Position numbers and translations under genes: made by a program. From contig JAPLRA010000230.1 in NCBI GenBank assembly GCA_026399445.1, forward strand, positions 1 to 5,923: 5,923 bases of DNA, read 5' to 3'. The stretch is from Sulfuritalea sp. (GTDB lineage Bacteria; Pseudomonadota; Gammaproteobacteria; Burkholderiales; Rhodocyclaceae). This document shows positions 1-5,348 of this stretch, piece after piece. The number at the start of each line of letters is the position of its first letter. The stretch's first letter is position 1. The notes beneath the pieces are model-generated. The model was not told the origin of the DNA and searched no databases. It was given only the letters and a program-made list of their open reading frames with translations.

Positions 1-47
1 TTTGATTGCCGAGTATAACCAAATCGCCATGATAACTAAATCACCCG

Positions 48-79
48 AGTCATACAAGTCATCCAGTTGACTGGTGCAA
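48..79. promoter_or_regulatory. Candidate operator: repeats over and upstream of the -35 box
   Basis: Several short symmetric elements cluster here. The direct repeat AGTCAT occurs at 48-53 and 57-62. The inverted repeat AGTCA-N6-TGACT spans 57-72, CCAGT-TG-ACTGG spans 63-74, and TTG-N7-CAA spans 67-79 (also fitting the loose LysR T-N11-A pattern). They overlap the predicted -35 box, which would suit a repressor or a LysR/GntR-type regulator. The arms are only 3-6 bp, so chance matches are possible and the regulator family cannot be named. Confidence 0.35.
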
Positions 80-95
80 ACGGCTTGTCTAGTAT
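67..95 (+). promoter_or_regulatory. Predicted sigma70 promoter for the suyAB operon
   Basis: A -35 box TTGACT (67-72, five of six consensus bases) is followed after exactly 17 nt by TAGTAT (90-95, four of six). Transcription would start near base 102, leaving a leader of about 36 nt before the suyA ATG at 138. The surrounding 1-100 region is visibly more AT-rich than the coding sequence downstream, as expected for a promoter region. This is a prediction from spacing and box match only. No other equally good promoter was seen in the window, so it may drive the whole gene set. Confidence 0.55.
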
Positions 96-125
96 TCGTC
101 TACGGCCTGTGTGCGGCTGCCAAAC

Positions 126-132
126 AAGGAGA
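126..132 (+). promoter_or_regulatory. Ribosome binding site of suyA
   Basis: AAGGAGA lies 5 nt upstream of the ATG at 138. It rules out the earlier in-frame start at 111, which would place this site inside the coding sequence. Confidence 0.8.
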
Positions 133-137
133 CGGAA

Positions 138-419
138 ATGATTGACTTTGTAGTGCATGAGGATGGCGACTCGGTTGGCACGATCGTCGTCGAGGGCGTG
201 AAGGCAGGCGCGAAGTTGACCGGATGGGTCATGGAACAGGACCAGACAATTGCGGTGAAGACTGTGAGCGATATCCCGATCGGCCACAAGATCGCGCTCA
301 AGGATCTGGCGAACAACGATACGGTGATCAAGTACGGCGTTGATATCGGTCGCACTGTCGCAGCGATCAAGGCGGGCGAGCACCTGCACGTTCACAACGT
401 CAAGACCAAGCGTTGGTAG
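138..419 (+). CDS. suyA: (2R)-sulfolactate sulfo-lyase, small (alpha) subunit
   Basis: A 93-residue protein with a single SAF-type domain, the small-subunit half of the UxaA/altronate dehydratase family. It pairs with SuyB to cleave (R)-3-sulfolactate into pyruvate and sulfite in the cytoplasm (EC 4.4.1.24 by family knowledge). The start at 138 follows a strong Shine-Dalgarno site, and an in-frame start at 111 would only add nine unlikely residues. Residues 45-58 (DIPIGHKIALKDLA) match the conserved central stretch, residues 63-71 (VIKYGVDIG) follow, and the C-terminal GEHLHVHNVKTKRW (80-93) is the typical end of this subunit. There is no signal peptide. The gene is first after the predicted promoter and lies 39 bp before suyB. 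An altronate or other hydroxyacid dehydratase small subunit is the alternative on sequence alone; the slcC and comC neighbours favour sulfolactate. Confidence 0.85.
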   Translation: MIDFVVHEDGDSVGTIVVEGVKAGAKLTGWVMEQDQTIAVKTVSDIPIGHKIALKDLANNDTVIKYGVDIGRTVAAIKAGEHLHVHNVKTKRW

Positions 420-458
420 GCGCCACCTTTCCCAGCATCCAATCCGAGGACAAAGACA

Positions 459-1628
459 ATGATCACCAAAGACACAACGATTCAGGGCTACCGGCGCGAA
501 AACGGCCGCGTCGGCGTTCGTAACCACGTCATCATCCTACCGGTAGATGACATCTCCAACGCTGCATGCGAGGCGGTAGCCAACAACATCAAGGGCACGA
601 TGGCATTGCCCCATCCTTACGGCCGACTGCAGTTCGGCGCTGACCTGGACCTGCATTTCCGCACCTTGATTGGCACCGGCGCGAATCCCAACGTTGCCGC
701 GGTGGTCGTGATCGGTATCGAAGAGGGCTGGACCAAACTCATCGTCGATGGGATCGCCAAGACAGGCAAGCCGGTAGTTGGTTTCTCAATCGAACTTCAC
801 GGCGACCATGACACGATTATGCGGGCCTCGAAAGCGGCGCGCGAACTGGTCCAGTGGGCGTCGGAGAAGCAGCGGGAAGCATGTTCCGTTTCCGATCTGT
901 GGGTCTCTACGAAGTGTGGCGAATCCGACACGACTTCTGGCTGTGGCGCAAACCCGACGGTCGGTAACGCGTTCGACAAGCTCTATGCCCTCGGTTCCAC
1001 GCTGGTCTTCGGCGAAACGACGGAGCTTACGGGTGGCGAACATCTGGTAGCTGCCCGCTGTCGCACGCCCGCAGTGAAAGACCAGTTCATGAAAATGTTC
1101 AACGACTACCAGGACGTGGTCAATCGCCACAAGACTTCTGATCTTTCGGACTCCCAGCCAACCAAGGGCAACATCGCGGGTGGTCTGACGACCATCGAGG
1201 AAAAGGCGCTGGGCAATATCCAGAAGATCGGCAAGAAATGCATGGTCGACGGCGTTCTCGATAAAGCAGAAGCGCCAACGGGTCCGGGCCTGTGGTTCAT
1301 GGATTCCTCTTCGGCGGCGGCGGAGATGGTTACGCTGTGCGCGGCCGCAGGCTATGTGGTCCACTTCTTCCCGACCGGCCAAGGCAACATCATTGGCAAC
1401 CCGATCCTGCCTGTGATCAAGCTCTGCTCTAATCCCAGGACAGTGCGCACAATGGCGGAACACGTCGATGTGGATACATCTGGAATTCTCCAGCGCGAGA
1501 TGAACATGGACCAGGCCGGCGACAAGTTGCTCGACTGCATGCTGCGTACCGCCAATGGCCGACTCACGGCAGCCGAAGCCCTCGGCCACCGCGAGTTCGT
1601 GCTCACGCGTTTGTATGAAAGTGCCTAA
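459..1628 (+). CDS. suyB: (2R)-sulfolactate sulfo-lyase, large (beta) subunit
   Basis: A 389-residue catalytic subunit of the UxaA/altronate dehydratase large-subunit family, close to the roughly 42 kDa expected for SuyB. With SuyA it eliminates sulfite from (R)-sulfolactate, giving pyruvate. Visible family motifs are RNHVIILP (21-28), KCGESDTTSGCGANPTVG (152-169), TGGEHL (191-196), GGLTTIEEKALGNIQKIG (241-258) and FFPTGQGNIIGNPILPVIK (303-321). Sugar-acid dehydratases of the family usually have a KCGGSD...SG..ANP version of the second motif. Here it carries a second cysteine (Cys162 beside Cys153), which may bear on metal binding; the family is iron-dependent. The start is preceded by GAGGA (446-450), 8 nt before the ATG. 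No signal peptide or membrane segment is present. The 39-bp gap after suyA implies co-transcription. Assignment to sulfolactate rather than a sugar acid rests on motif differences plus slcC/comC downstream. Confidence 0.87.
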   Translation: MITKDTTIQGYRRENGRVGVRNHVIILPVDDISNAACEAVANNIKGTMALPHPYGRLQFGADLDLHFRTLIGTGANPNVAAVVVIGIEEGWTKLIVDGIAKTGKPVVGFSIELHGDHDTIMRASKAARELVQWASEKQREACSVSDLWVSTKCGESDTTSGCGANPTVGNAFDKLYALGSTLVFGETTELTGGEHLVAARCRTPAVKDQFMKMFNDYQDVVNRHKTSDLSDSQPTKGNIAGGLTTIEEKALGNIQKIGKKCMVDGVLDKAEAPTGPGLWFMDSSSAAAEMVTLCAAAGYVVHFFPTGQGNIIGNPILPVIKLCSNPRTVRTMAEHVDVDTSGILQREMNMDQAGDKLLDCMLRTANGRLTAAEALGHREFVLTRLYESA

Positions 1629-1632
1629 TCGG

Positions 1633-1665
1633 ATAGCCCGGAGGTCGCGAGCGGAATCCGGCGAT
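1633..1665. repeat. Imperfect hairpin in the suyB-transporter spacer, possibly REP-like
   Basis: CCGGA (1638-1642) pairs with TCCGG (1657-1661) across a 14-nt loop that itself contains the palindrome TCGCGA (1645-1650). The stem can extend outward through G1636-C1662 with one bulged base, and A1633/T1634 with A1664/T1665 across a mismatch. No T-run follows, so it is not a standard intrinsic terminator. Its GC-rich imperfect palindrome just after a stop codon resembles the short dispersed palindromes common between proteobacterial genes, but copy number cannot be judged from one window. The rest of the 119-bp spacer shows no convincing second promoter. Confidence 0.4.
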
Positions 1666-1734
1666 AATTGACCGGCTTGCAATAAGTGCCCGCAGAGGCG
1701 CGCAACCCGGAATCGGAACTACAACAGAATCATT

Positions 1735-1740
1735 GGAGGA
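1735..1740 (+). promoter_or_regulatory. Ribosome binding site of the substrate-binding protein gene
   Basis: GGAGGA lies 7 nt before the ATG at 1748. An in-frame TTG at 1733 would overlap this site and is rejected as the start. Confidence 0.8.
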
Positions 1741-1747
1741 GAACACC

Positions 1748-2755
1748 ATGAAATTCGGATCCCTGCTGGCCGCTTCTACGGCCGCCACGCGGCTGACTCT
1801 GGGCGGCGTGGCCCGTGCCGAGGTCGACGAACTCAAAATTGCCGAGCAATACGGCATCAGCTACCTGCCCTTGTTGATCATGGAAGATCAGAAGCTGATC
1901 GAAAAGCATGCAAAGGCGGCGGGCATCACCAACCTCAAGGTCGGCTGGTCCAAGTTCGCTGGCGGCAACGTGATGAACGATGCCCTGCTCTCCAACAGTC
2001 TGCACATCGCCACCGGCGGCGTCGCGCCCTTCACCACGCTCTGGGCGCGTACACGAGAGAACTACCAGGTCAAGGGCATCGCCGCGCTGAATTCGATGCC
2101 GATCTATCTCAACACCCGCAATCCCAATGTCAAGTCGCTGAAGGATCTGACCGAGAAGGACAAGATCGCCCTGCCGGCGGCCAAAGTCTCGATCCAGGCC
2201 GTAACACTGCAAATGGCCACCGAACAGGTCTTCGGCGCCGGCCAGCACAACAAGCTTGATTCGCTGACGGTTTCCATGAGCCACCCCGACGGACAGGCCG
2301 CGCTGCTGGCCGGCAACGGCGAGGTCACGGCCCACTTCAGCGCGCCACCTTTCCAGTACCAGCAACTGGCCAAGCCGGGCATCCGCAACCTGCTGAACTC
2401 CTACGAGGTCCTCGGCGGGCCGGGCACCTTCAACGTGATCTGGACTACCTCGAAGTTCTACCAGGAAAATCCGAAGATCTCCGCCGCCTTCGTCAAGGCC
2501 CTCGACGAGGCGATGGCCATGATCAACAAGGACAAGGCCTGGGCAGCCGAGGCCTATCTGCGCATCTCCAAGGACAAGGACACGCGCGACAACATCCTGA
2601 AGATGCTCAACGATCCCAACATCATCTATACGACCACGCCGCAGAACGTCATGAAGTATGTCAACTTCATGTACAAGATCAACTCGATCAAGATTAAACC
2701 GGACTCTTGGAAGGATATGTTCTTTCCCAGCGCCCAAGATCTACCCGGAAGCTGA
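1748..2755 (+). CDS. ABC transporter periplasmic substrate-binding protein, nitrate/sulfonate (TauA/SsuA/NMT1-like) type, putative sulfolactate binder
   Basis: A 335-residue precursor of the TauA/SsuA/NMT1-like binding-protein family, usual in length. The likely signal peptide is residues 1-24, ending VARA before Glu25. The mature protein opens with the family pattern LKIAEQYGISYLPLLIME (29-46), then WSKFAGGNVMNDALLS (67-82), SMPIYLNTRNPNVKSLKDL (116-134), SMSHPDGQAALLAG (176-189) and NVIWTTSKFYQENPK (229-243). It would capture the solute in the periplasm for the ATPase and permease encoded just downstream. The gene lies between suyAB and slcC-comC, so sulfolactate is the likely ligand, by context only. 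One oddity is the signal peptide: it has a single early lysine, a polar h-region (STAATRLTLGG) with Arg15 in the middle, and low hydrophobicity. Other anionic ligands (taurine, sulfoacetate, aromatic acids) cannot be excluded from sequence. Confidence 0.85.
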   Translation: MKFGSLLAASTAATRLTLGGVARAEVDELKIAEQYGISYLPLLIMEDQKLIEKHAKAAGITNLKVGWSKFAGGNVMNDALLSNSLHIATGGVAPFTTLWARTRENYQVKGIAALNSMPIYLNTRNPNVKSLKDLTEKDKIALPAAKVSIQAVTLQMATEQVFGAGQHNKLDSLTVSMSHPDGQAALLAGNGEVTAHFSAPPFQYQQLAKPGIRNLLNSYEVLGGPGTFNVIWTTSKFYQENPKISAAFVKALDEAMAMINKDKAWAAEAYLRISKDKDTRDNILKMLNDPNIIYTTTPQNVMKYVNFMYKINSIKIKPDSWKDMFFPSAQDLPGS

Positions 2756-2811
2756 CCCTCCTCAAAGCACTCCTGCATTGCCGAAACGTTCTCACCCATC
2801 AGGCTTCTCAG

Positions 2812-2817
2812 AAGGAG
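2812..2817 (+). promoter_or_regulatory. Ribosome binding site of the ABC ATPase gene
   Basis: AAGGAG lies 9 nt before the ATG at 2827. It decides the start: the same frame is open back to 2707, but that extension overlaps the end of the binding-protein gene and encodes nothing resembling an ABC ATPase N-terminus. Confidence 0.75.
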
Positions 2818-2826
2818 CGGCAAAAT

Positions 2827-3633
2827 ATGAGTCAGAGTATTTCTCCTAAGATGGAGCCGTTGCTCGATGTACGCGGCGTCACCCTCCAGTACAAGACAAA
2901 GGAGCATCTTGTCACCGCTACCTACCGGGTTGACTTCCAGGTCTTCAAATCCGACCGCTACGTCCTGCTCGGCCCCTCGGGTTGCGGCAAGTCGACACTG
3001 CTGAAAGCGGTCGGCGGCTACTTGGCGCCGACCGAAGGCGAAATCCGCCTCAAGGGCGCGGTGATCACCAAGCCCGGACCCGATCGCATGATGGTGTTCC
3101 AGGAGTTCGACCAGCTCATGCCGTGGAAAACGGTTAGGGAAAACGTGGTGTTTCCGCTGGTCGCGTCCGGCAAGCATGCGGGCCGGGCGGCCGAAGACAA
3201 GGCGATGCAGTACATCGAAAAGGTGAACCTGGTGAAGTTCGCCAATCACTATCCGCACATGTTGTCTGGCGGCATGAAGCAGCGTGTCGCCATCGCCCGC
3301 GGTATGGCGATGGAGCCGGACGTGCTGCTGATGGACGAGCCTTACGCCGCGCTCGATGCCCTGACCCGCCGCAAGATGCAGGAAGAGCTGCTGCAACTGT
3401 GGGACGACACGCACTTCACGGTGATTTTTGTCACCCATTCGATTCCCGAGGCGATCAAGTGCGGCAACCGCATCCTCCTGCTTTCCCCGCATCCGGGCCA
3501 GGTCAAGGCCGAACTGGCCAGCGTGCCGCGCGATCCGCCCAATGCGGACGCGGCGAAGGCGCTGGAAAACCGCATACACGACATGCTGTTTGTCGATGAG
3601 ATCGAAGAACCCGAGGAGCCGCAACATGCCTAG
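2827..3633 (+). CDS. ABC transporter ATP-binding protein, nitrate/sulfonate (TauB/SsuB-like) type
   Basis: A 268-residue cytoplasmic ATPase that would power uptake through the adjacent permease. All nucleotide-binding motifs are intact: Walker A GPSGCGKST (49-57), Q-loop Gln92 in VFQEFDQLMPW, signature LSGGMKQR (146-153), Walker B VLLMDEP (166-172), D-loop ALDALT (175-180) and switch His204 in FVTHS. The length is normal for TauB/SsuB. The C-terminus is acidic (FVDEIEEPEEPQHA, 255-268). The gene follows the binding-protein gene after a 71-bp spacer with no clear promoter or terminator, and its last 8 nt overlap the permease start, indicating translational coupling. Family membership is certain; the transported substrate is inferred from the sulfolactate enzymes on either side. 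Confidence 0.92.
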   Translation: MSQSISPKMEPLLDVRGVTLQYKTKEHLVTATYRVDFQVFKSDRYVLLGPSGCGKSTLLKAVGGYLAPTEGEIRLKGAVITKPGPDRMMVFQEFDQLMPWKTVRENVVFPLVASGKHAGRAAEDKAMQYIEKVNLVKFANHYPHMLSGGMKQRVAIARGMAMEPDVLLMDEPYAALDALTRRKMQEELLQLWDDTHFTVIFVTHSIPEAIKCGNRILLLSPHPGQVKAELASVPRDPPNADAAKALENRIHDMLFVDEIEEPEEPQHA

Positions 3634-4387
3634 CAAAGATGCGATGCTTATCGTGCGGCCGGAAATCCACCACGAGCTGGTCGGCGCCGAAGCCTTCGGC
3701 GTGGTGGAAAAGCCGCTGTCCATCTTCGAGAGGCTCTACAACATCAGCGCCTTGCGCAAGGCGGCGATCCTGCTGATGCTTGCCCTGGCATGGGAAATCG
3801 GCGCGCGCCTGCTCGACAACGACCTGCTCGTGCTGGCTGCGCTGCTGACGGCCATCGGCATCGCCTCGCGCATCGGCACCGATTTCCTGGAGACACTGAC
3901 GTCGATGTTCAACCCGCTGCCAGCGATTGCGCTGCTGCCGATTGCCCTGATCTGGTTCGGCCTCGGCAACGGCAGCCTGATTTTCGTCCTGGTTCATTCG
4001 GTGCTGTGGTCGGTTGCGCTCAACACGCACTCGGGCTTCCTTGCGGTATCCAACACGCTGCGCATGGTCGGCAAGAACTATGGATTGGGCGGCTTCGCCT
4101 ATGTCGCGCAGATCCTCATTCCGGCGGCATTCCCGAGCATTCTCACCGGCCTGAAGATTGGCTGGGCTTTTGCCTGGCGCACGCTGATCGCCTCGGAACT
4201 GGTGTTTGGTGTCAGTTCGGGCTCGGGCGGCCTCGGCTGGTACATCTACGAGAACAAGAACCAGTTGGAGATCACCAACGTCTTCGCCGGACTCTTCATG
4301 GTGATCATGATCGGCCTGGCCGTGGAGAACCTGATCTTCCGCTACATCGAGAGCCGCACCGTGCGCAAGTGGGGCATGCAACATTGA
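3626..4387 (+). CDS. ABC transporter permease, nitrate/sulfonate (TauC/SsuC-like) type, apparently with an internal deletion
   Basis: A 253-residue inner-membrane permease expected to form the channel for the importer. The start at 3626 has GAGGAG (3613-3618) 7 nt upstream and overlaps the ATPase stop. Hydrophobic segments lie near residues 46-60, 67-81, 97-111, 117-133, 178-195 and 217-238. The conserved core is clear: FNPLPAIALLPIALIWFGLG (95-114), and the coupling-loop/EAA region from NTLRMVGKNYGLGG (143-156) through LIPAAFPSILTGLKIGWAF (164-182), then SGSGGLGWYIYEN (198-210). Family members are usually about 260-290 residues. Here the segment after the first helix (ARLLDNDLLV, 60-69) jumps directly to LAALLTAIGIASRIGTDF (70-87). 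The part usually between these, starting near an FP(T/S) motif and running through the second helix start, seems absent: roughly 35-45 residues by recollection of the family. The frame is kept. Whether it still transports is unknown. Confidence 0.85.
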   Translation: MPSKDAMLIVRPEIHHELVGAEAFGVVEKPLSIFERLYNISALRKAAILLMLALAWEIGARLLDNDLLVLAALLTAIGIASRIGTDFLETLTSMFNPLPAIALLPIALIWFGLGNGSLIFVLVHSVLWSVALNTHSGFLAVSNTLRMVGKNYGLGGFAYVAQILIPAAFPSILTGLKIGWAFAWRTLIASELVFGVSSGSGGLGWYIYENKNQLEITNVFAGLFMVIMIGLAVENLIFRYIESRTVRKWGMQH

Positions 4388-4403
4388 TCGCCGGAGAGCG
4401 GAG

Positions 4404-5333
4404 ATGAAAATTGTCATAACGGAATTCATGGATCTGGACGCGGTACGGACGCTGCAGGACCGCTTTGTCGTGAGCCACGAGCCGACGCTGGTTGACCGCC
4501 GCGCCGAACTGCTCGCGTTGCTCGCCGACGCAACGGCGCTGATCGTGCGTAACCGGACCCAGGTCGATGGCGAACTGCTCGCCGCCGCGCCACGGCTGCG
4601 CGTGGTTGGCCGGCTCGGCGTCGGCCTGGACAACATCGATGTTACCGCCTGTCGGGCGCGTGGCATCGAGGTCTTCCCGGCCACTGGTGCCAACGCGCTG
4701 GCGGTGGCGGAGTATGTTGTCGCCAGTGTCATGGTGCTGCTGCGCGGCGCCTATCTGTCCAGCGCGGCCGTTGCGGCGGGGCAGTGGCCACGACAGGCGC
4801 TGTCCGAAGGACGTGAAACGGCCGGACGCACACTGGGCCTGGTCGGTTTCGGCGGCATCGGCCAGCTCACCGCCCGGCTTGCCCAGGCCATCGGCATGCG
4901 CGTGCTGGCCTGCGATCCCCTGGTGCCGGCTGATGCGCCGGCGTGGGCGGCAAGTGGCGTCGCGCATCGGGAACTCGAACAGCTGCTGGCCGAGTCGGAC
5001 GCGGTCAGCCTGCATGTGCCATTGACGGCGCAGACGCGCGGTCTGATCGATGCAAACCGGATAGAACTCATGAAGACGCAGGCGGTGCTGATCAATACCG
5101 CGCGCGGCGGCATCGTCAATGAAGCGGCCCTGGCACAGGCACTGCACAGCGGCAAGCTGGGCGGCGCGGCGCTCGATGTTTTCGATCATGAGCCGCTGGC
5201 CGCCGGCTCGCCGCTGGCGACGGCGCCAAACCTGATCCTGACGCCACACATCGGCGGCGTCACCCGCGAATCGAACATCCGTGTCAGCACCCTGATCGCC
5301 GCGAAAGTAGCGGACTTCCTGCTGGCCACTTGA
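4404..5333 (+). CDS. slcC: (S)-sulfolactate dehydrogenase, D-2-hydroxyacid dehydrogenase family
   Basis: A 309-residue complete member of the D-2-hydroxyacid dehydrogenase (phosphoglycerate dehydrogenase-like) family. The proposed role is NAD+-dependent oxidation of (S)-3-sulfolactate to 3-sulfopyruvate (EC 1.1.1.310 by family knowledge), which ComC then reduces to the R form. Visible features are substrate-side motif RLGVGLDNID (70-79), Rossmann VGFGGIG (147-153) with Asp171 after the second strand (favouring NAD over NADP), and the catalytic set Arg234 in NTARGGIVNE, Glu263 in DHEPL and His282 in TPHIGG. No C-terminal regulatory ACT domain is present, so a biosynthetic SerA is unlikely. The start has GGAGAG (4393-4398) 5 nt upstream and lies 16 nt after the permease stop, so the genes are probably one transcript. 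Sequence alone fits several 2-hydroxyacid substrates; the sulfolactate call depends on suyAB and comC beside it. Confidence 0.8.
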   Translation: MKIVITEFMDLDAVRTLQDRFVVSHEPTLVDRRAELLALLADATALIVRNRTQVDGELLAAAPRLRVVGRLGVGLDNIDVTACRARGIEVFPATGANALAVAEYVVASVMVLLRGAYLSSAAVAAGQWPRQALSEGRETAGRTLGLVGFGGIGQLTARLAQAIGMRVLACDPLVPADAPAWAASGVAHRELEQLLAESDAVSLHVPLTAQTRGLIDANRIELMKTQAVLINTARGGIVNEAALAQALHSGKLGGAALDVFDHEPLAAGSPLATAPNLILTPHIGGVTRESNIRVSTLIAAKVADFLLAT

Positions 5334-5348
5334 CACGCCGGAGCGACC

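Noticed and set aside
1..70. Possible end of an upstream + strand gene (open from base 2, stop TGA at 68-70) or start of a divergent minus-strand gene (ATG at 30-28, open to the window edge).
   Set aside because: Both are under 25 codons inside the window, show no recognisable protein motif, and lie in AT-rich sequence that looks intergenic. The minus-strand ATG has no clear Shine-Dalgarno site.
1668..1725. Second promoter for the transporter (TTGACC at 1668-1673 as -35, or TACAAC at 1720-1725 as -10).
   Set aside because: Neither has a partner box at 16-18 nt spacing.
1730..2737. Minus-strand open frame of 335 codons antisense to the binding-protein gene.
   Set aside because: It mirrors the real gene almost exactly, as expected from codon bias, and its translation shows no domain or start signal.
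2800..2816. Small palindrome CTTCT-C-AGAAG next to the ATPase ribosome binding site.
   Set aside because: The one-base loop cannot form a stable hairpin, and the arms are only 5 bp.
2707..2826. N-terminal extension of the ATPase back to 2707.
   Set aside because: It overlaps the end of the binding-protein gene, and the AAGGAG site at 2812-2817 supports the ATG at 2827, which begins the normal ATPase N-terminus.
3503..4732. Minus-strand open frame of 409 codons across the permease and slcC start.
   Set aside because: It crosses several real genes on the other strand, and its translation is low-complexity Arg/Gln/Ala with no recognisable fold.
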